Shown one piece after another: positions 49,412-58,079 of a stretch of DNA of 64,000 bases. This stretch comes from Streptomyces sp. f51. Its GTDB lineage: Bacteria > Actinomycetota > Actinomycetes > Streptomycetales > Streptomycetaceae. The notes beneath the pieces were generated by a model that searched no databases, was not told the origin of the DNA, and saw only the letters and a program-made list of their open reading frames with translations. Location of the stretch: positions 3,034,501 through 3,098,500 of the forward strand of contig NZ_CP149798.1 in the NCBI RefSeq assembly GCF_037940415.1, written 5' to 3'. Numbering within the stretch: position 1 is the stretch's first letter; each line of letters starts with the position of its first letter. The translations under genes were made by a program, and so were the position numbers.

Positions 49412-52171
49412 TCAGGGCTTCAGGACCAGAGTGTCGCTCGTCTTCTTGTCGACGGCCTTCTTGCTGAAGGCCCAGGGCAGGAGCTCCCCCTTGGCCCACA
49501 GCTCCGTCTGGTCCGTGTAGTGCGCGCTGTAGGCGTGCCCCGAGGCGCCCGAGAGGTTGATCCACTTGGACTTGTCGAGGTCCCCGAGGTTGACGACCAT
49601 CCGCATCGAGGGGACCCAGACCACCCCGTAGCCGCCCGCCGCGTTCCAGCCGGTCGCGTTGACCGTCGCCTCGCCGCCGCTGAGGTTCCAGGGGCCGCGG
49701 TTGAGCATGTACTGGAGGAAGCCGGGGCCCTCGGTGCCGAGCGTCTGGTTCTTCAGGAACAGGCGGTGCAGCCGGCCCCAGTTCCAGGTGTCGATGTCCT
49801 TGCCGAGCTTGGCGGTCAGCTCCCAGCGCGCGTCCGTCATGGCCCGGGCGAACAGCTTGTCCCGGCTGGTGGACGCGTCCTCGGTGCGCGTCCTGGGCAG
49901 CTTCCACCAGTCGTTGTGCTCGTCGTCGATGATCTGGCGGATCACCTCGAACCAGCGGTCGCCGCCGTCCGGCTGCGCCTGGTCGGGCTCGCGCTCGCCG
50001 CACTCGCGCACCGTCTGGCCCTCGTCCGCGGGACCGGTGGTGTCGACGCGCTCGACCCACAGGCACTGGCCCTTGACCCGCAGCTCCTTGGGCAGCTTGT
50101 TGCCGAAGGCGAGCTTGAGGATGTTGCGCCAGGTGGCGTTGAAGTAGGCGGCGGCCGCGGAGTCGGCGTCCTGGGTGTAGTCCCAGCCCTCCAGGAGCTT
50201 CTGCGCGTCGCGGACGTCCTTGTCGGCCACGTCGATCTTGAGCAGCCTGGGCACGAGCAGCTTGGCGATCTCACTGCTGTTGTCCAGCTGCATCTGGCGC
50301 ATGTCGTCGGTCGAGATCTTGGCGCCGCCCTTGGTCTTCGCCTCGATCAGATCGGTGATGCGCTGGCTGCGGGTGCCGTAGCCCCAGTCCGTCGTGAGCG
50401 TGTACGGGTACTTGCCGGGGTCGACCACCGCCTGGTTCGCGGTCACGATGTAGCCGCGCTTGGGGTTGTACTCGTACGGCAGCGCGGACTGCTTGATGTA
50501 GCCGGTCCAGCGGTACTTGGAGTCCCAGCCGGGCGAGGGCAGCGAGCCGTCGTCGCCCTTCGCGCGGGTGGGGATCCTGCCGGGCAGCGTGTAGCCGATG
50601 TTGCCGCTCGCGCCGGCGCCGTCGGCGTAGATCAGGTTCTGGGAGGGCACCTGGAAGGAGGCGGCGGCCTTGCGGAACTCGGACCAGTTCGACGCCTTGT
50701 CCATCGCGAAGACGGCGTCCATGGTGTTGCCCGGGTCCAGCGCGGTCCAGCGCAGGGCTATCGCGTAGCCGTCACCGCGGTCGGGCGCCCCGGCGTCGAC
50801 CGTGGCCTTCTTGCCGACCTGGACGAGCTCGTCGTCGCGGTCGGAGAGCAGCGGCATTCCGTCCTGGGTCTGCCGGACGACGATCGTCTTGGCGGACCCG
50901 CCCGCGACCTTGATCGTCTCCTTACGGGTGGTGAAGGGCAGCACCTTGCCGTCGTACTCGTAGCCCTCGCCGGTGATCTTCTCCAGGTAGAGGTCGGTGA
51001 CGTCGACCCCGGAGTTGGTCATGCCCCAGGCCATGTCGGCGTTGTGGCCGATGACCACGCCGGGCATGCCCGCGAAGGTGTATCCGGTGACGTCGTACTG
51101 GCACTTGGCGGAGATCGCGGTGCAGTGCAGGCCCATCTGGTACCAGACGGAGGGAAGCGACGCCGACAGGTGCGGGTCGTTGGCCAGCAGCGGCTTGCCG
51201 GTGATGGTGTGGCTTCCGGCGACGACCCAGGAGTTGGAGCCGATGCCGTTGCCGTTCACGCCGACGGCGGTGGGCAGGCCGTCGAGGACCTTGTAGAGCC
51301 CCGAGAGCTGGCTCTGGAACCCGGTGGGCGCCGCGGTGTTGCCCGCGAGCCCGGTGCCGGCCGTGGTCGTCGAGGCGGAGCCGGTCGAGGAGTAGGTCCC
51401 GGTGACGCTGTCGTACGCGCCCTCGCGGACGATCGTCTTGTTCCGGCTGTACGGGTACTCCGGGTACAGGTCCGCGATCTGCTTCGGGCCGAGCCGGCTC
51501 GTCATCAGGGAGCGGTCGATCTCCTCCTGCATGTTGCCGCGCAGGTCCCAGGCCATCGCCTTGAGCCACGACACCGAGTCGACCGGGGTCCACTGGGTCG
51601 GCTTGTAGTCGTTGGTGAAGCCGAGCGCGGCGTACTCCAGGGAGACGTCCTTGCCGCTCTTGCCCTTGAGGTAGGCGTTGACACCCTCGGAGTAGGCCTG
51701 GAGGTACTTCTTCGTGGAGGCCGACAGCTTGGTGTCGTACTCCTTCTTCGCGATCCGGCCCCAGGCCAGCGTGCGCAGGAACTCGTCGTTCTTGACCTGG
51801 CCCGAGCCGAACATCTCGGACAGCCGGCCCGAGGTCATGTGACGGCGCACGTCCATCTCGTAGAACCGGTCCTGCGCCTGGACGAAGCCCTGGGCCATGA
51901 ACAGGTCCGCGTCGGACGAGGCGTAGATCTGGGGGATCCCGTTGCCGTCGCGCTGCACGGTCACGGGCCCCGACAGGCCGTCGAGCCGGATGGAGCCCTT
52001 CGTCTGCGGGAAGGAGGCGCGCACCGTGCTGACGCTCCAGTACGCGCCGAAGGCGATGCCTCCGATGATGGCGAGAACCAGGACAATCAAGAACAGTCGG
52101 GCTTTGCGCCCCTTCTTCCTGCCGGACTTGCCGGGCTGCTGGCCGGAAGAGGCGGTGGTGTTGGGGGGCAT
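49412..52171 (-). CDS. Penicillin acylase-family (Ntn-hydrolase) protein
   Basis: A 919-residue exported Ntn-hydrolase. A basic N-terminus and single membrane helix (ARLFLIVLVLAIIGGIAFGAYW) precede the alpha-chain (VTVQRDGNGIPQIYA, then FVQAQDRFYEMDVRR). The autocatalytic cleavage site is G|SNSWVVAGSHT near residue 310, where the new N-terminal Ser is the nucleophile, followed by GKPLLANDPHL. The later Asn of the beta chain is in TVNATGWN. Family members hydrolyse acyl side chains of beta-lactams, acyl-homoserine lactones or other amides; the substrate is not deducible. Weak Shine-Dalgarno sequence AAGGAC. Confidence 0.9.
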   Translation of the reverse strand: MPPNTTASSGQQPGKSGRKKGRKARLFLIVLVLAIIGGIAFGAYWSVSTVRASFPQTKGSIRLDGLSGPVTVQRDGNGIPQIYASSDADLFMAQGFVQAQDRFYEMDVRRHMTSGRLSEMFGSGQVKNDEFLRTLAWGRIAKKEYDTKLSASTKKYLQAYSEGVNAYLKGKSGKDVSLEYAALGFTNDYKPTQWTPVDSVSWLKAMAWDLRGNMQEEIDRSLMTSRLGPKQIADLYPEYPYSRNKTIVREGAYDSVTGTYSSTGSASTTTAGTGLAGNTAAPTGFQSQLSGLYKVLDGLPTAVGVNGNGIGSNSWVVAGSHTITGKPLLANDPHLSASLPSVWYQMGLHCTAISAKCQYDVTGYTFAGMPGVVIGHNADMAWGMTNSGVDVTDLYLEKITGEGYEYDGKVLPFTTRKETIKVAGGSAKTIVVRQTQDGMPLLSDRDDELVQVGKKATVDAGAPDRGDGYAIALRWTALDPGNTMDAVFAMDKASNWSEFRKAAASFQVPSQNLIYADGAGASGNIGYTLPGRIPTRAKGDDGSLPSPGWDSKYRWTGYIKQSALPYEYNPKRGYIVTANQAVVDPGKYPYTLTTDWGYGTRSQRITDLIEAKTKGGAKISTDDMRQMQLDNSSEIAKLLVPRLLKIDVADKDVRDAQKLLEGWDYTQDADSAAAAYFNATWRNILKLAFGNKLPKELRVKGQCLWVERVDTTGPADEGQTVRECGEREPDQAQPDGGDRWFEVIRQIIDDEHNDWWKLPRTRTEDASTSRDKLFARAMTDARWELTAKLGKDIDTWNWGRLHRLFLKNQTLGTEGPGFLQYMLNRGPWNLSGGEATVNATGWNAAGGYGVVWVPSMRMVVNLGDLDKSKWINLSGASGHAYSAHYTDQTELWAKGELLPWAFSKKAVDKKTSDTLVLKP

Positions 52172-52427
52172 CGCTGTCCTTGCTGTCCTAACGCGAGCGG
52201 CAGGCGGTCACGGAGTGCTGGGGCAACCATAGGCGCAGGGCCAACCGCGCCTTGACGCGGAGTGGGAAACCGGGAAGCACGGCCGTTCGATCTTGCCCCC
52301 GGGAACGTCAAGAAAGCGTCAAGAGTTAGGTAAGGTAACGAAGTACTTGCACTGAAGTGGCCGGCTTCCGGTGCTGGGATCCGTACGCCGCCCCCGGCGG
52401 ACCGGATCGGCGAGAAAGGAACAGCCC
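52172..52427. other. Divergent region between the acylase and the antiporter
   Basis: 256 bases containing both promoters. AT-rich features at 52300-52350 include a direct repeat GTCAAGA-N4-GTCAAGA and TTAGGTAAGG (52325-52334), which resembles one half of a DmdR/IdeR iron box. No gene is visible. Confidence 0.4.
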
Positions 52428-53957
52428 CTGACTGTCCACCACCTCAACCAGCTCCTGCTCGTGTGCTCGCTCGTCCTGCTCTTCGCGGTCGCGGCGGTCC
52501 GGATCTCCTCGCGCAGCGGGCTTCCCACGCTGCTCGTCTACCTGGGCATCGGCGTCGCGATCGGCCAGGACGGGATCGGCGACGTCCACTTCAGCAATGC
52601 CGAGCTCACCCAGGTCATCGGGTACGCGGCCCTGGTCGTGATCCTGGCCGAGGGCGGCCTCGGCACGAAGTGGAGGGAGATCAGACCCGCCCTGCCGGCG
52701 GCCTCCGCGCTGGCGACGGTGGGTGTGGCGGTGAGCGTGGGTGTCACGGCCGCGGCCGCGCACCTCCTGATCGGTCTCGAATGGCGCCAGGCGCTCATCG
52801 TCGGGGCGGTCGTCTCGTCGACGGACGCGGCGGCGGTCTTCTCGGTGCTGCGCAAGATCCCCCTGCCCTCGCGCGTGACGGGCATCCTGGAGGCCGAGTC
52901 GGGCTTCAACGACGCCCCGGTGGTCATCCTGGTCGTCGCGTTCTCCACGGCCGGCCCGGTGGAGCACTGGTACACGCTGATCGGCGAGATAGCGCTGGAG
53001 CTGACCATCGGCGCCGCCATAGGTCTCGCGGTCGGCTGGCTGGGCGCGTACGGACTGCGGCACGTGGCACTGCCCGCCTCCGGCCTGTACCCCATCGCCG
53101 TCATGGCGATCGCCGTCTCGGCCTACGCCGCCGGCGCGCTCGCCCACGGCAGCGGCTTCCTCGCCGTCTACCTCGCCTCCATGGTGCTCGGAAACGCGAA
53201 GCTGCCCCACTGGCCCGCCACCCGCGGCTTCGCCGAGGGGCTCGGCTGGATCGCCCAGATCGGCATGTTCGTGCTGCTCGGCCTGCTGGTCACCCCGCAC
53301 GAGATGGGCGACGACATCGTCCCGGCCCTGCTCATCGGCCTGGTGCTGACGATGGTGGCGCGGCCGCTGAGCGTGGTCGCGAGCCTGCTGCCGTTCCGCA
53401 TCCCGTGGCAGGAGCAGGTGCTGCTGTCCTGGGCGGGGCTGCGCGGCGCCGTGCCCATCATCCTGGCGACGATCCCGATGGTGAGCGGCATCGAGGAGAG
53501 CAGGCGGATCTTCAACATCGTCTTCGTCCTGGTCGTCGTCTACACCCTCATCCAGGGGCCGACCCTGCCGTGGCTGGCCCGCAAGCTCCGTCTCGGGGAG
53601 TCCACCGGCGCCGCCGACCTCGGCATCGAGTCGGCGCCCCTGGAGCGGCTGCGCGGCCATCTGCTGTCCGTCGCGATCCCCAAGGGGTCCCGGATGCACG
53701 GCGTCGAGGTGGGCGAGCTGCGGCTGCCTCCGGGCGCGGCCGTCACGCTCGTCGTCCGCGAGGCGAAGTCCTTCGTGCCCGCGCCGACGACGGTGCTGCG
53801 GCTCGGCGACGAACTGCTGGTCGTGGCGACGGACCCGGTCCGCGACGCGACCGAGCGGCGGCTTCGCGCGGTGGGCCAGGGCGGCAAGCTCGCCGACTGG
53901 CTGGGCGTCGGTGACGGCGGGGCGGAACACCGGACACAGCACCGAACAGGGCTGTGA
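52428..53957 (+). CDS. K+/H+ antiporter, CPA1/NhaP2 type with TrkA-C domain
   Basis: A ~509-residue protein with about 12 helices and a cation/H+ exchanger core: VSSTDAAAVFSVLR and AESGFNDAPVVILV are the ion-binding helices. The C-terminal ~100 residues form a TrkA_C-type regulatory domain (PKGSRMHGVEVGELRLPPG, TVLRLGDELLVVATD). It exchanges cytosolic K+ (or Na+) for protons. The best start by homology memory is LTVHHLNQ, a CTG at 52428 with AAAGGA eight bases upstream; GTG 52371 is the alternative. Confidence 0.9.
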   Translation: MTVHHLNQLLLVCSLVLLFAVAAVRISSRSGLPTLLVYLGIGVAIGQDGIGDVHFSNAELTQVIGYAALVVILAEGGLGTKWREIRPALPAASALATVGVAVSVGVTAAAAHLLIGLEWRQALIVGAVVSSTDAAAVFSVLRKIPLPSRVTGILEAESGFNDAPVVILVVAFSTAGPVEHWYTLIGEIALELTIGAAIGLAVGWLGAYGLRHVALPASGLYPIAVMAIAVSAYAAGALAHGSGFLAVYLASMVLGNAKLPHWPATRGFAEGLGWIAQIGMFVLLGLLVTPHEMGDDIVPALLIGLVLTMVARPLSVVASLLPFRIPWQEQVLLSWAGLRGAVPIILATIPMVSGIEESRRIFNIVFVLVVVYTLIQGPTLPWLARKLRLGESTGAADLGIESAPLERLRGHLLSVAIPKGSRMHGVEVGELRLPPGAAVTLVVREAKSFVPAPTTVLRLGDELLVVATDPVRDATERRLRAVGQGGKLADWLGVGDGGAEHRTQHRTGL

Positions 53958-54135
53958 CCGGGCCGGGACGTTCTTACACGACTTCGAACACGAACGCGGG
54001 AGAATGGGGCGCATTCACAGGCGTGCGACCGCGGCGTGCTCTTTTTCACAGGCCCGGCTCCGGGCCCACCCGCTGTACGATGAACGCACACCTTGATCGA
54101 ACCAACTCTGCCTGACGCAGAGCTGGCGCGACCGT

Positions 54136-55515
54136 ATGGCGGCCGTGACGTCCTTCCGCAGGGGCGCCGGTATCTACCGCAGATCCGCGCAAGAGGACAG
54201 CTCTCGGCGCCCCCGCACGGGCGCGCTACCAGGCGGCAGAAAGGCACGGGCCGTGGCATCCACGGTCACCTCCCGCCCGGGATACGGACAGCTGCTGCGC
54301 ACCCGCGGCGCCTGGACGTTCCTGCTCCCCGGCTTCGCCGCCCGTCAGCCGTTCGCCATGCTGACGATCTCCATCGTGCTGCTCGTGCAGCACACCACCG
54401 GCTCCTACGGTGCCGCCGGCGCGGTCGCGGCCGTCACCGGTGTCTCCATGGCGCTGTTCGCGCCCTTCACCGGGCGTCTGGCCGACCGGCACGGACAGCG
54501 CGCCGTCCTGCTGCCCGGTGTCCTCGTGCACGCCGCGGCCGGCTTCTCCCTGACGGCGCTCGCGCTGGCGGGTGCCCCCTTGTGGGTGCTCTTCGTCGCC
54601 GCCGTGCCGACGGGCGCCTCCGTGCCGCAGATCAGCCCCATGGTGCGGGCACGCTGGGGCGTCAAGCTCCAGGACTCGCCCCTGATGCCGACCGCGGCCG
54701 CGTTCGAGTCGGTCACGGACGAGCTGACGTTCGTCTTCGGCCCCCTGCTCGCCACGGCGCTGTGCACGGCCGTCGCCCCCGCCGCGGGCCTGCTGACCGA
54801 GGCGTCGCTGACCCTGGTCGGCGGTCTGCTGTTCGCCGCGCAGAAGAGCACGCAGCCCGCGGTCGCCGCCGCCGGGCACGCGCGCGTGGAGCACGGTTCC
54901 GCTCTGCGGATCCCCGGGGTACGCGTTCTGATCATGACCTTCCTGGGCATCGGCTCCGTCTTCGGCGGCATGCAGGTCTCGCTGGCCGCGTACAGCCAGT
55001 CGATCGGCGAGCCCGGCCTGAACGGTGTCCTGTACGGCGTCTTCGCGGCGGGCAACATGCTCTCGGGCATCGTCTGCGGCGCCGTCGCCTGGAAGGTGGC
55101 CCCGCAGCGACGCCTGGTCCTCGGGTACGCCGCCCTCGCGGTGGCCGCCTCCGGGCTGTGGGCCGCGAACTCGGTGGTCGTGCTCGCCGGCCTCGGTCTG
55201 GTGGTCGGCATGTGCATCGCTCCGAGCCTGATCACCGGCTACACACTGGTCGAGAGCCTCGTTCCGCGGGGCGCCCGCACCGAGGCCTTCACCTGGCTCA
55301 CCGGCGCCGTCGCGCTCGGCCAGGCGGCGGCCGTCACGGTGGCGGGACAGCTGGAGGACAGGCTGTGGGGCGGCGCGGGCTTCCTGGTCCCGATGGCCGG
55401 TACCGCACTGGCTCTGGCGACCCTCGTGACCCTGCGGTCGCGTCTCGCCCCAGGGGCCCCGAGCCGTGCCGTCGCGCGTGGCGTCGGTCACCGCGTGCCG
55501 GTGACAGTGGACTGA
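54136..55515 (+). CDS. Major facilitator superfamily transporter
   Basis: A 459-residue, 12-helix MFS protein. A basic N-terminus of ~50 residues (SFRRGAGIYRRSA...) precedes the first helix (WTFLLPGFAARQPFAMLTISIVLLVQHTTG). The conserved loop G-x-L-A-D-R is FTGRLADRHGQRAVLLPG. Substrate unknown. GTG 54253 (VASTVTSRPGYG) is a plausible shorter start. A small hairpin CTCTGC/GCAGAG sits just before 54136. Confidence 0.87.
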   Translation: MAAVTSFRRGAGIYRRSAQEDSSRRPRTGALPGGRKARAVASTVTSRPGYGQLLRTRGAWTFLLPGFAARQPFAMLTISIVLLVQHTTGSYGAAGAVAAVTGVSMALFAPFTGRLADRHGQRAVLLPGVLVHAAAGFSLTALALAGAPLWVLFVAAVPTGASVPQISPMVRARWGVKLQDSPLMPTAAAFESVTDELTFVFGPLLATALCTAVAPAAGLLTEASLTLVGGLLFAAQKSTQPAVAAAGHARVEHGSALRIPGVRVLIMTFLGIGSVFGGMQVSLAAYSQSIGEPGLNGVLYGVFAAGNMLSGIVCGAVAWKVAPQRRLVLGYAALAVAASGLWAANSVVVLAGLGLVVGMCIAPSLITGYTLVESLVPRGARTEAFTWLTGAVALGQAAAVTVAGQLEDRLWGGAGFLVPMAGTALALATLVTLRSRLAPGAPSRAVARGVGHRVPVTVD

Positions 55516-55545
55516 TCTCGCGGAATACGTCAGTATGGACCGTCG

Positions 55546-55572
55546 TTAGCACTCACTGAGTGAGAGTGCCAG
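55546..55572 (+). promoter_or_regulatory. CIRCE element (HrcA operator) before the FmdB/Ruc gene
   Basis: TTAGCACTC, nine bases, GAGTGCCAG. The CIRCE consensus is TTAGCACTC-N9-GAGTGCTAA, so 16 of 18 arm positions match with exact spacing. It ends just before the AGGAGG Shine-Dalgarno sequence of the FmdB-family gene. The only known use of this element is binding of the heat-shock repressor HrcA. Confidence 0.85.
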
Positions 55573-55583
55573 GAGGAAGACAA

Positions 55584-55913
55584 GTGCCGACCTACCAGTA
55601 CCAGTGCACCGAGTGCGGCGAGGGCCTCGAGGCGGTGCAGAAGTTCACCGATGACGCCCTGACGGAATGCCCGAATTGCAACGGCCGCCTGAAGAAGGTG
55701 TTCTCGGCCGTCGGCATTGTCTTCAAGGGCTCCGGCTTCTACCGCAACGACAGCCGCGGCTCCTCGTCGAGCAGCTCGCCGGCGTCGAAGCCGTCGACAT
55801 CCACGTCCGCGTCCTCGACCTCGGACACCAAGTCCTCGTCGTCGACGTCCGGCTCGTCGTCCTCGGGCGCGAAGTCGTCGGGCACCGGCTCCGCCGGCAG
55901 CTCCGCCGCGTAA
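55584..55913 (+). CDS. FmdB-family zinc-ribbon protein, Ruc-like redox-regulated chaperone
   Basis: A 109-residue protein: a zinc-ribbon (VPTYQYQCTECGEGLEAV ... ECPNCNGRLKKVFSAVG, two CxxC pairs) followed by GIVFKGSGFYRNDSRG and a ~55-residue Ser/Thr/Gly tail that is surely disordered. This matches the plan of M. tuberculosis Rv0991c (Ruc), a heat-shock, HrcA-controlled, redox-activated chaperone (from memory). In this window the gene carries its own CIRCE element. GTG 55584 is chosen for its AGGAGGAAG Shine-Dalgarno sequence. Chaperone function here is inference from homology, regulation and synteny. Confidence 0.88.
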   Translation: MPTYQYQCTECGEGLEAVQKFTDDALTECPNCNGRLKKVFSAVGIVFKGSGFYRNDSRGSSSSSSPASKPSTSTSASSTSDTKSSSSTSGSSSSGAKSSGTGSAGSSAA

Positions 55914-56028
55914 GGACTCCCCGGTCCGCCGGGGTCCCCGGCCCGCCGTGGCCACCAGGCCTCGCCGCAGGGCTTCGCTGTAAGGCCTCGCCATACGGCG
56001 GCAACGCCTCACAGGGCTCGTTCCACGG

Positions 56029-56058
56029 GACCCCGCCGTCGTACGCGACGACGGGGTC
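56029..56058 (+). terminator. Hairpin terminator after the FmdB/Ruc gene
   Basis: A 13-bp stem with one mismatch (56029-56041 with 56046-56058), TACG loop, followed by TTCGG, about 115 bases past the stop. Confidence 0.7.
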
Positions 56059-56236
56059 TTCGGCGTCCGTCCGTCACGGGGGCCTCGGCCGGGTCGGTCA
56101 CCGTCCCTTCGCCCATCGACTCCGGTCACGGCGGCTTCGGGCCCACCGGGCGCGGCTGCCTCGGGCCCCCTGGGCGCGGCTGCCTCGGGCCCACCGGGCG
56201 CGGCCGCCTCGGGCCTCCCCCGATCGGGGCAGCCCG
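56059..56236. repeat. 24-bp tandem repeat in the gap before MTA phosphorylase
   Basis: About 3.5 copies of a 24-base unit beginning GCGGCTGCCTCGGGCCC: a 21-base short copy at 56131-56151, full copies at 56152-56175 and 56176-56199, and a partial one after. The rest of the 336-base gap (55914-56249) holds the terminator at 56029-56058 and the -10 box at 56237-56242; no gene is seen. Confidence 0.65.
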
Positions 56237-56242
56237 TAGGGT
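56237..56242 (+). promoter_or_regulatory. Probable leaderless promoter -10 of MTA phosphorylase
   Basis: TAGGGT ends seven bases before the ATG at 56250, and no Shine-Dalgarno sequence is present. It favours this ATG over the in-frame GTG at 56241. Confidence 0.55.
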
Positions 56243-56249
56243 GCCGTTC

Positions 56250-57131
56250 ATGGCGAACACGGAGAACCCACAGACCCCGGCCGCCGGCGAGCAGCCGGCT
56301 GCCTCGGCCGAGATCGGCGTCATCGGCGGCTCGGGCTTCTACTCCTTCCTCGACGACGTGACCGAGCTGCGGGTGGACACCCCTTACGGCCCGCCCAGCG
56401 ACTCCCTCTTCCTCGGCGAGATCGCCGGCCGGCGGGTCGCCTTCCTGCCGCGCCACGGCCGCGGCCACCATCTGCCGCCGCACCGGATCAACTACCGGGC
56501 CAACCTGTGGGCGCTGCGCTCCGTCGGCGCCCGCCAGATCCTCGGCCCCTGCGCCGTGGGCGGACTGCGCCCCGAGTACGGGCCCGGGACCCTGCTCGTT
56601 CCCGACCAGTTCGTGGACCGTACGAAGGCCCGCTCGCAGTCCTACTTCGACGGGCTGCCGCTGCCCGACGGCACGGTGCCGAACGTGGTGCACGTGTCGC
56701 TGGCCGACCCGTACTGCCCCGTGGGCCGCAAGGTCGCCCTGGAGGCCGCGCGGGGACGCGGCTGGGAGCCGGTGGACGGCGGCACGCTCGTGGTCATAGA
56801 GGGTCCGCGGTTCTCCACCCGGGCCGAATCGCTCTGGCACCAGGCGCAGGGCTGGTCGGTGGTCGGCATGACCGGACACCCCGAGGCCGCGCTCGCCCGC
56901 GAACTGGAGCTCTGCTACACGTCGTTGACACTGGTCACCGACCTCGACGCGGGCGCCGAGACCGGTGAGGGCGTCTCGCACGACGAGGTGCTGAAGGTGT
57001 TCGCCGCGAACGTGGACCGGCTGCGGGGCGTGCTCTTCGACGCGGTCGCGGCGCTGCCCGCGAACGGATCGCGGGACTGCCTGTGCACGAAGGCGCTGGG
57101 CGGGATGGATCCGGGCTTCACGCTGCCCTGA
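56250..57131 (+). CDS. S-methyl-5'-thioadenosine phosphorylase
   Basis: A 293-residue purine-nucleoside-phosphorylase-fold enzyme that cleaves methylthioadenosine to adenine and methylthioribose-1-phosphate in methionine salvage. Motifs are IGVIGGSGFYSF (phosphate loop), LPRHGRGHHLPPHRINYRAN, GPCAVGGLRPEYGPG, DQFVDRT, IEGPRFSTRAES and GMTGHPEAALARELE. The N-terminal ~22 residues are a Pro/Ala-rich extension. Single gene; leaderless by its -10 spacing. Confidence 0.93.
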   Translation: MANTENPQTPAAGEQPAASAEIGVIGGSGFYSFLDDVTELRVDTPYGPPSDSLFLGEIAGRRVAFLPRHGRGHHLPPHRINYRANLWALRSVGARQILGPCAVGGLRPEYGPGTLLVPDQFVDRTKARSQSYFDGLPLPDGTVPNVVHVSLADPYCPVGRKVALEAARGRGWEPVDGGTLVVIEGPRFSTRAESLWHQAQGWSVVGMTGHPEAALARELELCYTSLTLVTDLDAGAETGEGVSHDEVLKVFAANVDRLRGVLFDAVAALPANGSRDCLCTKALGGMDPGFTLP

Positions 57132-57170
57132 CCCGGGCTCGGGCAAGAGGGCACCGGCTGCCCATGAGCG

Positions 57171-57240
57171 GGCACGGGCGGGCACGGGCGGGCACGGGCG
57201 GGCACCGGTCGACGCGAGCTGATGCGGGCGGGCGTGGGCG
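57171..57240. repeat. 10-bp and GGGCGT tandem repeats after the MTA phosphorylase gene
   Basis: Perfect 10-base copies of GGCACGGGCG at 57171-57180, 57181-57190 and 57191-57200 with a divergent fourth, then a run of GGGCGTGGGCG-type repeats to about 57290. The remainder of the 282-base gap (57132-57413) shows no gene. Confidence 0.7.
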
Positions 57241-57413
57241 GCCGTGCGCGTGGGCGTGGGCGGGCGTGCGCGTGGGCGGGCGTGGGCGGAACTCCCCGTT
57301 CGGGTGAGGGAGTTGTCCACAGAACGCGGGTCGTCCACCGGCGCCCGCGGGCCGCGCCGCGAGAGCGCATCGTGGGATCGCAAGCCGGTCCCTCGTCGCA
57401 GGTGGTGGTCACC

Positions 57414-57965
57414 ATGGCACAGCTCTCCCAGTACATCCGCCCGCCGGGCGCGGACACTCCTCCGACGTGCGAGGTGCCGCAGTTCGCGCCCGTCCGGGTC
57501 CGGGGCGGGCTCCATCGGCTGCGGCTCCTGACCCGGCACCGGAGGCGGACGGCCGCCGCCTGTCTGGCCATGACGGCCGCCGCGCTCGTGGCGGCCGGCC
57601 CGGGGGACGACGGGCGGGGGCGCGGGCATCCCGTGTCCACGCCGCCGTCGGCCTCCCGGTCCGCCCCAACCACCGCTTCCTCACGCGTACGTGGTCCGGG
57701 CGCGGTCGAGACGGTGCGGGCGCCGGTCCGGATCGCCGACGGCGCCACGGTGAGCCTGCTGCGTCCCGGCGACCGGGTCGACGTGGTGGCGGCGGACGCC
57801 GGCGGCGAGGTGCGGGTGGTCGCGGCCGGGGCGCGCGTCACCGGGGTCCCGGACGTCGGCGCCACCGGCACCGGAGCCCTGGTCGTCCTCTCCGTTCCCC
57901 GCGCGACGGCCGTGCGGCTGGCGGGCGCGGGCACGACGTCACGGCTGGCGGTGACCTTGCGATGA
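57414..57965 (+). CDS. RcpC/CpaB-like single-pass exported protein
   Basis: A 183-residue protein. After a ~35-residue N-terminus there is one hydrophobic segment (AAACLAMTAAALVAAG). The C-terminal ~85 residues resemble the RcpC domain of Flp-pilus CpaB proteins (VRAPVRIADGATVSLLRPGDRVDVVAADAGG, then VVAAGARVTGVP and LVVLSVPRATAVRLAGA). The SAF part of CpaB is missing, and no other pilus genes are near, so it may be a free-standing envelope protein. ATG 57414 lacks a strong Shine-Dalgarno sequence; start uncertain. Confidence 0.7.
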   Translation: MAQLSQYIRPPGADTPPTCEVPQFAPVRVRGGLHRLRLLTRHRRRTAAACLAMTAAALVAAGPGDDGRGRGHPVSTPPSASRSAPTTASSRVRGPGAVETVRAPVRIADGATVSLLRPGDRVDVVAADAGGEVRVVAAGARVTGVPDVGATGTGALVVLSVPRATAVRLAGAGTTSRLAVTLR

Positions 57966-58079
57966 ACGACGAAACCGTCTCAAGTCCCTCGCACGAGCCA
58001 CCCAGTTCACCGGTCCGGGGAGGACCTGCCGTAGGTTGCGGAGCTGTTTGTTCCACAACCTGCGCGGAGGGGCCTCCTA

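Noticed and set aside
49412..52171. Penicillin acylase gene as part of a beta-lactam biosynthesis cluster
   Set aside because: No ACV synthetase, isopenicillin synthase or related gene is present; the neighbours are housekeeping genes.
52325..52343. DmdR/IdeR iron box upstream of the K+/H+ antiporter
   Set aside because: TTAGGTAAGG matches only the left half of the palindrome; the right half does not fit, and the gene is not iron-related.
57171..57290. CRISPR-like array from regular GC-rich repeats
   Set aside because: Units are 10-11 bp, contiguous and without unique spacers; no cas genes are present.
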